A model generated the notes under the pieces. It had not been told where the DNA came from and did not search any database. It saw nothing but the letters and a program-made list of their open reading frames with translations. Of a DNA stretch of 64,000 nt, positions 36,515 to 48,305 are shown piece after piece. The stretch comes from Mactromeris polynyma (lineage: Eukaryota; Mollusca; Bivalvia; Venerida; Mactridae): contig JASFXZ010000018.1 in assembly GCA_032209605.1 (NCBI GenBank), positions 3,351,904 to 3,415,903 on the forward strand, in the 5' to 3' direction. Numbering within the stretch: position 1 is the first letter of the stretch; the number at the start of each line of letters is the position of its first letter. A program made the translations under genes and the position numbers.

Positions 36515-36615
36515 GTAGTTCAGTCAGACGTGAAATCCGTTTCTTTAAATTGTGACCTAAGCACAATTTTAACAGTATATGTTGTTTGCACTGCAGGATG
36601 GGGAAACCACTAGTT
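36515..36615 (+). repeat. dispersed repeat pair, copy 2
   Basis: tagttcagtcagacgtgaaa ..., aagcacaattttaacagtat, then ttgtttgcactgcaggatgg matches copy 1 at 35458-35565. The rest of 35.6-37.1 kb shows no exon apart from the tentative one above. Confidence 0.5.
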
Positions 36616-37149
36616 ACAGTAATTTGGTCCTTATGTTGAAAAAAACCCTTTCTAATAGCACGTCCAACAAATTACCCCAGGCATTGTATAGTCCGTTCAT
36701 AATTCCTAACGGTTGTTAACAAACTTTTATGTGGTCGGCCAATGAAAACATGTTTTGCAAAACGATTGCCCAGTAGACATTGTGTACACAATAACGGTAT
36801 CCTAAAATAATTTTGAAACGATAGAAGAACACTGTGTTACTGTATCCCATTTGTCGTACTATTGCACTAAGAGATTTGCTTCGATCGATTATTATAAAAC
36901 GAGAACATTAACCTGTAAGTAAAATATCTTAATGGCTTCTTGTGGATCATCTGAAGTGGTTGTTTGTCTAGTCCTGTGTTCCTGATAAGTATTTTAAGTA
37001 TTGGTTGATAGTTATATCTCGTTAGATAACTATTAGCTATTTCATCGTAAGTGGAGTGAAAATGCGATTAGGATTTAAATTACAGCGGATTACTCGTTAT
37101 CTATCAAATGACAAGGAACATGCAGAATATTCATCAGAGATTTCTGATG

Positions 37150-37262
37150 TCACCAGAAATAAAGGATTATTATTTGGTTGAAATAAAATGATCATTGCAT
37201 AATTTCTCTCATATAGTGTACATTCCCACTTTAGGTGACCACGAATATACCGATCATAAACT
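37150..37262 (-). CDS. second candidate VWA exon of gene B (very tentative)
   Basis: After a possible acceptor (ctggcag/tcag) the minus strand reads SVYDRYIRGHLKW, then NYAMIILFQPNNNPLFL, a strand that resembles the third strand of hemicentin-type VWA domains. A possible donor follows (ttctg/gtgaca), but its phase differs from gene A. Listed so that the 5' part of gene B can be searched for here. Confidence 0.2.
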
Positions 37263-37897
37263 GACTGCCAGGTTATTTCCAAAGTTGTTTACTTACTTCT
37301 ATACAATTATGTTAATGTTCCCCCGAATCTTTGAACCATAAGCATTCTCGAGGATGGTCAATTCAAGAAGAAACAATAAATCGTGTCCCGGGGCCGGTAT
37401 TAAATTCAATGGCCAAATTTTCAGAGACCAGCACGAGTTGACTGAATAGTGGGCGATGTACTTAAGAGAACTGTACACACCGACCAAAAACTCTTATGTC
37501 ATGTGATCTCGAAACATTTTCAATGTTATCCGATTAAGCGCCGACAATGATTGGTCAGTTACCCGCTTCATTGTAATACTCAATCTAAACACGAAACAGC
37601 AAACTGTCAGGTTTAAATGTCGAATCCAGGGCGTTTTACTTCGCTTGTTGTTAAATTGTTAATTCTTAACTATCCATCACAGAAGTGGGATGAATAATTT
37701 TACTTCATGATCATACATGTTTTTTGAAATTCTGCATAAAAAAGTAATGAAATTCAAAATGATTACATTGTAAATATGTTTTGTCTGATTATTTGGGGAA
37801 GATGGACAGCTGAACTATCAATTTTGGTTTTAAAGCTTATACAAACTGTTATAGTTTTTTTTATTAGACAGTCACATATTTTCGGTATAATAAAAAT

Positions 37898-38040
37898 AAA
37901 TATCACATGACAGTGAGGGTACTATGAATAGTGTCAACCCTCGGAAATAGAATATATCACCCTCTGTTTCGCCTCGGATGATTTTCAGTTTTTGGGGTTG
38001 ACAATATTCATGTCACTCTCACTGCCACATGACATTTATA
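37898..38040. mobile_element. ~140-bp foldback element (MITE-like)
   Basis: The left arm (cacatgacagtgagggtact atgaatagtgtcaaccc, from 37898) is the reverse complement, with some mismatches, of the right arm (gggttgacaatattcatgtc actctcactgccacatg, to 38040). The short interior has no coding capacity. It lies just upstream of a LINE insertion. Confidence 0.65.
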
Positions 38041-38111
38041 TAATATTACTCTGATATAACAGCAGTATAGACGGGCATATAAACTACTAGATAAATACAA
38101 AATATAAAAAT

Positions 38112-39385
38112 CCGGTGTGATCTATTCTTGGTCCCCTCCTTTTCCTAATATATATCAATGACATTCCATTTTATCTTTAAAATTCGACCATCGATCTCTA
38201 CGCAGATGACTCAACATTGCACTTATCTGGTTATAACATTGTCGAAATACAGCAGTCCCTACAGGGCGATTTGGACATGGTTTCTGATTGGTGTTTCCGG
38301 AACAACATGTCCATTCATCCTAATAAAACTAAATGTATGATAATTTCAAATGCTAAAAAAAATGTACAAAATTCTTCGCTATCACTTTTTGTAAATAATA
38401 TCACTCTAGAACAGGTAAGTAACCACAATATGCTTGGAGTAATCATTGATAAAAATCTTCGCTGGAATGCACATATAGATCACGTATGTCACAAACTCAA
38501 ATCAAAGTTAAATTTATTAAAAAGAATAAACTATATCTTAAACATCAACACAAGGAAATTATTCTACAATTCTTACATATTATCTTCAATGGACTATTGT
38601 TGCCCTATATGGTGTCGATGGCTTGTAGCAAACAACAAGAAAATATCCATAATACAGAAAAAAGCAGCAAAAATTATTCTACATAGACCACAAATAACAC
38701 CATCACGACCCTTATTCATTGAATTAGGGTGGCTATCATTTGAAAATAGATGTAAATTTCTCTCAGCAACTATAGTGCATAAATTCTCACATAATAAAAT
38801 GCCCACTTACTTTCATGATATCATTTCTTTCACCCACAATTCTACATACATGTTCTCATTAAGATCCACCACCAACAATGACATAGCACCGTTTTCCTTT
38901 AAATCAAATTATGGTAAACAAACATTCTCTTTTTATGCTCGTGAGGTATGGAATTCAATTCCTGTAAATATACGTTGCCTGTCTGATACAGAAACATTTA
39001 AAAATGATTATAGGAACTACTTAATGCTTAAACAATGATATCAATAATATTTCATTATTGTATGTATATGTCTTATGTGAGGTGTCTGTTGTTGTTGTTG
39101 TTTTATTTCATTTTTTATTTTCAGATCATCTTAACTTTTGTAGTTTTTAATAGTCTCATTTACATCCTGATGTTAAAACATGATGTTCATGTACAATGTA
39201 TTGTGTGTGCGTGTGTGAATGCCTGTTTGATTGTGTGGATGTGCGTGCGTGTGTGAATTCTTGTTTGTTTGTGCGTGTTTATATTGTTAATAGAAGGCCA
39301 TATTGAAAAAAAGATGTACAATTTATTGTTAACCTTAACTATGTAACCTTCTGAAAATAAAGAATTTATTATTATTATTATTATA
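38112..39385 (+). mobile_element. 5'-truncated LINE (C-terminal half of reverse transcriptase)
   Basis: Begins inside the reverse transcriptase near motif B: SILGPLLFLIYINDIPFYL, an in-frame TAA at 38178, then the YADD catalytic motif (38199-38210) and LQGDLDMVSDWCFRNNMSI, typical of CR1/L2/Jockey-like LINEs. The frame is otherwise open to the stop at 39036-39038, including the conserved C-terminal region (FYNSYILSSMDYCCPIW; AREVWNSIPVNIR). The 3' end is aataaagaatt followed by an (ATT)n tail, as expected for a LINE 3' terminus. 5' truncation and the nonsense codon show a dead copy. The clade is not certain. Confidence 0.85.
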
Positions 39386-39492
39386 AAGAAATATAAAGCT
39401 GTTGTAAACATGACGATTACGGTTGTTCAAAATGTCAAATATTCTCGATTCAGAAACAAGATGGCGGACATCGCCAATTTTTTTACCGCAAA

Positions 39493-39551
39493 TCGGAACA
39501 CCTCGCTCATTATTGCGGATCATTTTCGTAAAATTGTACGAGGTGTTCCGA
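39493..39551. other. perfect hairpin, 13-bp arms
   Basis: tcggaacacctcg (39493-39505) and cgaggtgttccga (39539-39551) are exact reverse complements around a 33-base loop. It lies between the LINE and the broken Cys-rich peptide exon. Possibly the core of a small inverted-repeat element. Confidence 0.75.
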
Positions 39552-39676
39552 TAGTTTGATCTCGGAAGAGAATCTCACCGCTACCGAGAGTTCCAAAAGT
39601 CTAAATACATACACCAGCCTGTTTCGAATTCATGGTTTATATGTCCGTGACTATATGTGACATATCTTTATTACAG

Positions 39677-39854
39677 TGACGGTAAAATGCTGTGTCGTGG
39701 ATTCAGACTGCACTCTAAGCTGCCCATCGGGCAGGAAGCGTTCTGTCATTGTCAAGGATACAAAATATGTGTCACTGATCAGGATTGTCACGGTCACTGT
39801 GGTGATGGAAGTAGTCCTCAATGTGACATGGAGGGGCATTGTCACTGTTTATAA
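39677..39854 (+). pseudogene. broken paralog of the Cys-rich CS-alpha-beta peptide
   Basis: After an acceptor (ttattacag) the exon starts in the same phase and with the same pattern as the intact copy at 47564 (TVKCCVVDSDC). About 50 bases in, one base is missing relative to the intact copy, shifting the frame. A further 15 bases, which in the intact copy include one cysteine codon, are absent. The second half is well kept in the other frame (CHGHCGDGSSPQCDMEGHCHC). No signal-peptide exon was found; a LINE and inverted repeats lie where it would be expected. Probably a dead gene copy 7.9 kb from its relative. Confidence 0.75.
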
Positions 39855-40423
39855 TGATCCAATTCTGGTACATGAAATATTTATTTACAGATTAAAAACA
39901 TATATGCAACCATGTTAAAACCGTAGGTCAATAATAATCCTTCTTTATATATATTGCAATTCAGATCTTCAGCTTTGTACTATGCACTCAAAGGGAAATA
40001 AACAAAAACTGGTTTCAACTTATCAAACTAATTTCAAAACGGTTACCGTATCAATCATATTTCGTTCCAGAAAAAAAACTTGACAATGGATGTGTGTTCT
40101 TTAATTTGGAATACATGTACTTGGACTGTTTTGATTCAACTAAACTATTTTGTATCTTCATTGATGAATCAAATACTTGCAGCTCTTTCATACTTTATTT
40201 CTTTTTCTATAATTATGTATACTAAAAACCAATTACTAAACGCTGTAGATATGGAAGAAACTCTATTATAGAGATATGTGATGCATTTGTGATCGGATAC
40301 ATGTGATCTCATGCACAATGGTAAGTACTCTCATACATGTAATATCATACTTGTTCCGGGCTCATATTATCCTCGAAGAATGTGGTTGCATACTCGAGGT
40401 GAGGTGATGTGATCGAATACTGG

Positions 40424-42369
40424 ATATTCTACAATTGATAATGGCTTTATTTTGTACTCTTTAGCAAGCAAATACCTATGTCAAAAACGCAGAAAATTGT
40501 ATGTTGTCTTTATTGACTTTAAAAAGGCTTTTGATAGTATCGATAGATCAAAATTATACTCTGTATTAATTCGTCATGGTGTAAAAGGTAAGCTTTTGAA
40601 ATCCATTGAAAGTATATATCATTCAGTAAAAGCTCGTGTCCGAAGTGATTCAGACTACAGTGATATGTTTAATTGTCCGCTTGGATTACGACAAGGCTGT
40701 AACTTAAGTCCCATTTTATTCTCCTTATTTATAAACGAATTGCATGACGCTCTTGCAACTAGCGGTATTGCTGGTATACAGTTAACTCCTGATATAGTGC
40801 AAATTCTACTATTACTTTTTGCTGATGATGTAGCTTTTACTGCTGATACAGTTAATGGTCTACAAAAACAACTTAATATCTTATCTAAATATTGTAGTGA
40901 TTGGAAATTGTCTGTAAATATTAACAAATCTAAAATATTAGTATTTAAAAATGGTGGAAATTTATCTCGCCATGAAAGATGGACTTATAATGGAAACCTA
41001 CTTCAATGTGTGAATGGATTTTCGTACGTAGGATTATTTTTTAGCAGCAAACTGTCTTTACATAGAATGGCACAATATAATGCTAATAAAGCAAAGCGAG
41101 TATTAGTTTCATTATTATCTTCTTTATATCATTTAATGCCCATGTCAAAAAGTGTATTTTTTAAATTATTTGACGCAAAAATTGTCCCAATATTACTGTA
41201 TGGATCAGAAATTTGGGGGCTTGATTACATATATGATATTGAAAAGGTTCATTTGTATGCATGTAAAAGATTTATGTCAGCACCTCAACGGTCATGTAAT
41301 GCTGCTGTTGTTGGCGATTGTGGAAGATATCCAATGTATATTTATTCTCGTATAAGATGTATCAAATACTGGTTAAAAATTCTATATATGCCTGATTCAA
41401 GATATGTAAAAAAGTGTTATTATATGTTGTTATATTATGATAGTATTGGCTATCAAAATTGGACTTCTAAAGTTAAGCATTATTTACATAGATTCGGCTT
41501 TGGCTATATTTGGGAAAATCAACATGTTGCAAATCAAAATCTATTCTTACAACAGCTTGAATTGAGATTAAAGGATCAGTATCTACAGGAATGGACAGCG
41601 GAATGCAATTCAAATGTTAAATTATCTGTGTATATAAATTTTAAGTCTGTCTTTGAGTATGAGAATTATCTTGACATTGTTGACATTAAGAAATTTAGGC
41701 ATGCTTTAGTTTCCCTAAGATCATCATCACATAATTTAATGATTGAAAAGGGCAGACATCTTGGCATAGATAGAGATCAAAGATTTTGTTCCTTCTGTGT
41801 AAATCAGATTGAGAATGAATATCATTTTGTCCTCACATGTCCATTTTACATACAACTAAGGGAAACTTATATCCGGAAAAAATATTTCGTCCGCCCAAAT
41901 TTAAACAAATTTTACTTATTGATGTCATCCAGAAATGAACAAATTATAAAAGGTCTTGCTATGTTTATATACTATGCCTTTAAGCTAAGATCGTCAGTTT
42001 TATAACTTGTTACATTTGTATGTAAATTTTATGCAACTTGTTTGTATTTGTAAGAAGTGTTGTTTGTATTTGTATTTATACATGTCGCTGGTTTATATGA
42101 AACTTTTTTGTTTGTGCGTGAGCATGTAGCTAGTTTGTTTTTGTGCATATGGGTGAGGTTGTGGTATGCTTGTATTTGTGGGTGGACTTGTCTTTATTTG
42201 AATAGTTATTTGTAATTAGGAAGTGTTAGTACATGTATGAAGCGTGTTTGTATTTATATGTGTACTGTCATGTGACTTGTTTGTAATTGTATGTATATAT
42301 ATATGTTCATTGTCGATGTATGGGCTGGTGGCCTGAATCATCAAATAAAGAATTGAATTGAATTGAATA
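40424..42369 (+). mobile_element. LINE insertion, 5'-truncated but with intact reading frame
   Basis: The reading frame runs 40428-42005 with no stop (about 525 residues). It enters inside the reverse transcriptase: FIDFKKAFDSIDRSKLY (motif A), LGLRQGCNLSPILFSLFINE (motif B), LLFADDVAF (motif C), then the thumb and a C-terminal zinc-knuckle-like CSFC...EYHFVLTCPFY. The 5' part (endonuclease, fingers) is absent. The 3' UTR ends aataaag followed by (aattg)n. The flanks gatcgaatact (40411-40421) and gaatactcagg (42363 on) both belong to the 47-bp minisatellite, so the element inserted at the edge of that array with a short target duplication (about gaatact). The uninterrupted frame suggests a young copy. 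Confidence 0.85.
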
Positions 42370-45262
42370 CTCAGGTCGAAGGGTCATGTCGTAGACTGAG
42401 GGCTTGAAATCGAATACTCAGGTTGAAGGGTCATCTCGTAGACGGAGGGCGTGAGATCGAATACACAGGTTAAAGGGTCATCTCGTAGACGGAGGGCGTG
42501 AGATCGAATACACAGGTTTAAGGGTCATCTCGTAGATTGAGGGCTTGATATCAAATACTCAGGTAGAAGAGTAATTTCATCTCGTAAATTGAGGGCGTGC
42601 GATCGAATACTCAAGTTTAAGGGTCATTTCATCTCGTAGACTGAGGGTGTGCGATCGAATACTCAAGTTGAAGGGTAATTTCATCTCGTAGATTGAGGGC
42701 GTGCGATCGAATACTCAAGTTGAAGGGTCATTTCATCTTGTAAACTGAGGGCGTGCGATCTAATACTCAAGTTGAAGGGTCATTTCATCTTGTAAACTGA
42801 GGGCTTGAGATCGAATACTCAGATTGAAGGGTCATGTCGTAGACTGAGGGCTTGAAATCGAATACTCAGGTTGAAGGGTCATCTCGTAGACGGAGGGCGT
42901 GAGATCGAATACACAGGTTAAAGGGTCATCTCGTAGACGGAGGGCGTGAGATCGAATACACAGGTTTAAGGGTCATCTCGTAGATGGAGGGCTTGATATC
43001 AAATACTCTGGAAGAAGAGTAATTTCATCTAGTAAATTGAGGGCGTGCGATCGAATACTCAAGTTTAAGGGTCATTTCATCTCGTAGACTGAGGGCGTGC
43101 GATCGAATACTCAAGTTGAAGGGTAATTTCATCTCGTAGATTGAGGGCGTGCGATCGAATACTCAAGTTGAAGGGTCATTTCATCTTGTAAACTGAGGGC
43201 GTGCGATCTAATACTCAAGTTGAAGGGTCATTTCATCTTGTAAACTGAGGGCTTGAGATCGAATACTCAGATTGAAGGGTCATGTCGTAGACTGAGGGCG
43301 TGAGATCAAATACTCAGGTTGAAGGGTGATCTCATAGACGGAGGGCGTGAGATCAAATACTCTGATTGAAGGGTCATCTCGTAGACTGAGGGCTTGGGAT
43401 CAAATACACAGGTTGAAGGGTCATCTCGTAGACTGAGGGCTTGGGATCAAATACTCTGATTGAAGGGTCAACTCGTAGACTGAGGGCGTGAGATCAAATA
43501 CTCTGATTGAAGGGTCATCTCGTAGACTGAGGGCGTGAGATCAAATACTCTGATTGAAGGGTCATGTCGTAGACTGAGGGCGTGAGATCAAATACTCTGA
43601 TTGAAGGGTCATCTCGTAGACTAAGGGCGTGAGATCAAATACTCTGATTGAAGGGTCATGTCGTAGACTGAGGGCGTGAGATCAAATACTCTGATTGAAG
43701 GGTCATGTCGTAGACTGAGGGCGTGAGATCAAATACTCTGATTGAAGGGTCAACTCATAGACTGAGGGCGTGAGATCAAATACTCTGATTGAAGGGTCAT
43801 CTCGTAGACTGAGGGCTTGGGATCAAATACTCTGATTGAAGGGTCATCTCGTAGACTGAGGGCTTGGGATCAAATACTCTGATTGAAGGGTCATGTCGTA
43901 GACTGAGGGCGTGAGATCAAATACTCTGATTGAAGGGTCATCTCGTAGACTGAGGGCGTGAGATCAAATACTCTGATTGAAGGGTCATCTCGTAGACTGA
44001 GGGCTTGGGATCACATACTCTGATTGAATGGTCAACTCATAGACTGAGGGCTTGGGATCAAATACTCTGATTGAAGGGTCATCTCGTAGACTAAGGGCGT
44101 GAGATCAAATACTCTGATTGAAGGGTCATCTCGTAGACTGAGGGCGTGAGATCAAATACTCTGATTGAAGGGTCATGTCGTAGACTGAGGGCGTGAGATC
44201 AAATACTCTGATTGAAGGGTCAACTCATAGACTGAGGGCGTGAGATCAAATACTCTGATTGAAGGGTCAACTCAAAGACTGAGGGCTTGAGATCAAATAC
44301 TCAGGTTGAAGGGTCATCTCGTAGACTGAGGGCGTGAGATCAAATACTCTGATTGAAGGGTCAACTCATAGACTGAGGGCTTGAGATCAAATACTCTGAT
44401 TGAAGGGTCATCTCGTAGACTGAGGGCTTGGGATCAAATACTCTGATTGAAGGGTCATCTCGTAGACTGAGGGCTTGGGATCAAATACTCTGATTGAAGG
44501 GTCAACTCATAGACTGAGGGCTTGGGATCAAATACTCTGATTGAAGGGTCATGTCGTAGACTGAGGGCGTGAGATCAAATACTCTGATTGAAGGGTCATC
44601 TCGTAGACTGAGGGCTTGGGATCAAATACTCTGATTGAAGGGTCATCTCGTAGACTGAGGGCTTGGGATCAAATACTCTGATTGAAGGGTCATCTCGTAG
44701 ACTGAGGGCTTGGGATCAAATACTCTGATTGAAGGGTCATCTCGTAGACTGAGGGCTTGAGATCAAATACTCTGATTGAAGGGTCATCTCGTAGACTGAG
44801 GGCTTGGGATCAAATACTCTGATTGAAGGGTCATCTCGTAGACTGAGGGCTTGAGATCAAATGCTCTGATTGAAGGGTCATCTCGTAGACTGAGGGCTTG
44901 GGATCAAATACTCTGATTGAAGGGTCAACTCATAGACTGAGGGCTTGAGATCAAATACTCTGATTGAAGGGTCATCTCGTAGACTGAGGGCTTGGGATCA
45001 ACTACACAGGTTGAAGGGTCATCTCGTAGACTGAGGGCTTGGGATCAAATACTCTGGTTGAAGGGTCAACTCGTAGACTGAGGGCTTGAGATCAAATACA
45101 CAGGTTGAAGGGTCATCGCGTACTCTGAGGGATTGAGCTCGAGTACTCAGTATGAAGGGTCAATTCATCTCACAGACTAAGGGCGTGACATCGAATATTC
45201 AGGTTGAATGGGTCATTTCATCTCGTAGACGGAGGGCATGAGATATAATACATGGGGAGGGG
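42370..45262. repeat. 47-bp minisatellite, about 60 copies, with higher-order structure
   Basis: Unit gggtcatctcgtagactgag ggcgtgagatcaaatactct gattgaa (47 bp). The left part (42370-43280) uses longer units with an inserted atttcat and consists of a ~446-bp block repeated twice (from about 42389 and 42835). The right part (43280-45050) is homogeneous with alternating variants (gcgtgag/gcttggg; catctcg/caactca/catgtcg). Edges are degraded. A single unit remnant lies left of the LINE at ~40411. No coding function. Confidence 0.95.
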
Positions 45263-45830
45263 TAAAACACGTACTAACCGGTCATAGTTCCGGGTATTTG
45301 TTATAGCTGACCTTGCTTACATTTGATGACGTACTACAGATTACTGTTAGACATAGAAATGGTGAATACGTTACAAATATAAAACTACAATATGGTTTGA
45401 TTAACTATACAAACTATACTGGTGTCAATGTATTCCAGAGTACATGTGCTGTATAATATATACATTGATCCGTAAGTTTGACCTTGATTTGTTGCGAAGA
45501 AGACATCTGTTTGTGTATTATACATAAAAGAACTACAGACTGCGAGTACCATAGCCTGCAATTGCTGAAATTTGAGTTGTTGGAATCTAATTTGAAAAAC
45601 ACCTTTTAAGAGAGTCAGACTGAGAATGAAGTCGTGCAGGAATACACACATGCAAAGTGTACAGCATTCACTTAGTGTCCGTACTTTTAAAATCCCTTCA
45701 CTCATGAAGATTTAGAGGACAGACAAAAAATAGTACCATCTGCTATCTTTGACCTCCATGGGATCTTTATAATCAGTGATAGCTAGGTTGTTACACAAAT
45801 TAGAAGGTTTCGAGCACTCCACTTCTAACA

Positions 45831-47763
45831 ATGAGAATCCTGGTTCTATTTCTTGTCGTCTGCGTAGGTAAGTTCCATAAACAATACTTTTTGTCATCTT
45901 TGGTTGCATGAGTATGATCGTTAATTTAACGGATTCAAGACTTATTCCATGTGTATAATTCAATATATCTCACGCAACGAATTAAAATGTTACGCAACAA
46001 AATAACGTATTTTACAAGCATACATCAAGCTACATGCCAGAAATACTGTCTTTATAAGTCTTTTTTTCAACTATACATTTTAAACAATACTGTAGTTATT
46101 GGTCACTGAAACCTAAGTGCTCAGTAAACCCCACTAAAAGACCTCTCAAAATTAAGACCTCTTCATTTATATAATCTTATTTCCATGGACCAGTTTTCCA
46201 TCATTTTAAATCACTAATTACATCATCTACTTCCTTCAGAACCAATGGTGATCTTATTATTGAGGTTTTTGTATATTCAAATTAATATCGTATTTATAAG
46301 CCTTTGATACAACCATACGCCGAGTGTAACACAGTCTTTATAGGTCTCTGTACATCCAATAGAGTGGCATAGTAGTTGAACATATGCCGAGTACTATTGT
46401 AGTTATAGTTCACAGATACAAATATAAGTGCCGAGTACTATCGTAGTTATAGTTCACAGATACAAATATAAGTGCCGAGTACTATTGTAGTTATAGTTCA
46501 CAGATACAAATAGAAGTGCCGAGTACTATTGTAGTTATAGTTCACAGATACAACTATACATACCGAGTAATATTGTAGTTATAGTTCACAGATACAAATA
46601 TAAGTGCCGAGTACTATTGTAGTTATAGTTCACAGACACAAATATAAGTGCCGAGTACTATTGTAGTTATAGTTCACAGACACAACTATACGTGCCGAGT
46701 ACTATTGTAGTTATAGTTCACAGACACAAATATAAGTGCCGAGTACTATTGTAGTTATAGTTCACAGATACAAATATAAGTGCCGAGTAATATTGTAGTT
46801 ATAGTTCACAGATACAAATATAAGTGCCGAGTAATATTGTAGTTATAGTTCACAGATACAACTATACATGCCGAGTAATATTGTAGTTATAGTTCACAGA
46901 TACAAATATAAGTGCCGAGTAATATTGTAGTTATAGTTCACAGATACAACTATACATACCGAGTAATATTGTAGTTATAGTTCACAGACACAACTATACA
47001 TACCGAGTAATATTGTAGTTATAGTTCACAGACACAACTATACATACCGAGTAATATTGTAGTTATAGTTCACAGACACAACTATACATACCGAGTAATA
47101 TTGTAGTTATAGTTCACAGATACAACTATACATACCGAGTAATATTGTAGTTATAGTTCACAGACACAACTATACATGCCGAGTAATATTGTAGTTATAG
47201 TTCATAGACACAACTATACATGCCGAGTAATATTGTAGTTATAGTTCACAGACACAACTATACTTGCCTAGTAATAGTGTAGTTATAGTTCACAGACACA
47301 ACTATACATGCCGAGTAATATTGTAGTTATAGTTCACAGACACAACTATACGTGCCGAGTAATATTGTAGTTATAGTTCACAGACACAACTATACTTGCC
47401 TAGTAATAGTGTAGTTATAGTTCACAGACACCACTATACATACCGAGTAATATCGAAGTTATAGTTCACAGATACAACTATACATCCTGAGTAATATCTT
47501 AGTTGTAGGCCTCTGACACATACAGTTGTGTATATACATGGATTTATTATATTGTTATTTCAGTGACAGTACAATGTTGTGTGCTAGATTCAGACTGTAA
47601 TCTACCCTGTCCAGATACACAGGAAGCTTTCTGCCATGGCAGCCACTGTCATTGTAAAGGCTTCAAAATCTGTACTGAAAGTGCCGATTGTCACGGGCAC
47701 TGTGGTGATGGCGGCAACCCAATATGTGATGGACATGGACACTGCCATTGTTACCAAGTTTGA
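45831..47763 (+). CDS. small secreted Cys/His-rich peptide with two CS-alpha-beta (defensin-like) patterns
   Basis: Two exons: 45831-45867 (signal peptide MRILVLFLVVCV, phase 1, donor gtaagt) and 47564-47763 (acceptor atttcag, stop TGA), giving 78 residues. The ATG has A at -3. The mature part is two tandem halves with the same spacing: C18-x5-C24-x3-C28-x7-C36-x4-C41-x-C43 and C49-x5-C55-x3-C59-x7-C67-x5-C73-x-C75. The CxxxC...CxC arrangement is that of the CS-alpha-beta fold used by invertebrate defensins and related peptides. An extra C17 makes the mature cysteine number odd. The second half is rich in His and Gly (HGHCGDGG, DGHGHCHC), which may allow metal binding. Likely secreted and possibly antimicrobial, by family analogy only. 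The intron holds a 44-bp minisatellite. A broken copy lies at 39677. Confidence 0.8.
46372..47508. repeat. 44-bp minisatellite, about 26 copies, in the peptide gene intron
   Basis: Unit gccgagtaatattgtagtta tagttcacagatacaactat acat. Variants alternate (actatt/aatatt; gatac/gacac; aaatataagt/aactatacat), with aaatataagt units mainly on the left. Each unit contains tatagtt ... aactata, able to form a 7-bp stem. The array nearly fills the distal intron, ending about 55 bases before the acceptor at 47563. Confidence 0.95.
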
Positions 47764-48022
47764 TTCTGGTATTTACAGATTATTATTTTATGACTTTACT
47801 AATTAAGAACTTATAGATAAGACTTATATTTATTGCGAAACGTTTCTTTTTCTGCAACATTGAATTAAATACATCATGCAGAAGTTACTAATACTGATAT
47901 AAAACTGGTGTAACTTATGTTGACCATAATTTCATTTTTCAGAAATGCTTTACGCTGAGGGGATGTGGTTTAAATTGGCAGGCTTCATTCTTTAGTCTTG
48001 TAAACTAATGATTTCGTTGTTG

Positions 48023-48028
48023 AATAAA
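48023..48028 (+). promoter_or_regulatory. candidate polyadenylation signal of the Cys-rich peptide gene
   Basis: AATAAA about 260 bases after the stop codon at 47763, on the same strand, with a GT/T-rich stretch (cgtgtctgttctt) about 25 bases downstream. Confidence 0.45.
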
Positions 48029-48109
48029 CCCATGTAATTCTTCATAACTCGTGTCTGTTCTTATTTAAATGCATAAACATACCGCAAAAAGTTCATTAGC
48101 AACAGGGAT

Positions 48110-48305
48110 TTATGTTACATCAACTGACATGGGCTTGTTGTGACTATTCCAACTATAAGTGTGAAGACCGCAGGCGGATACCCGAGTGGATTCACCGACC
48201 TTCTGTACGCCAGCTGGATGTCTTCCTCACTTACAATTGCTATATCCCGAGTCACATTCGAACCCGCAGCGGTGAGCAAATGATTCCAAGCCAGCGACCA
48301 TAACC
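48110..48305 (-). mobile_element. tRNA-derived SINE, family 2, best copy
   Basis: The reverse complement begins gtgatcgagtggttatggtc (A-box region) and has a B box in gcgggttcgaatg. The body gtgaggaagacatccagctg gcgtac agaaggtcggtg follows. Similar bodies occur at 10645-10845 and 24357-24480. The small ORFs across it are not genes. Confidence 0.75.
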
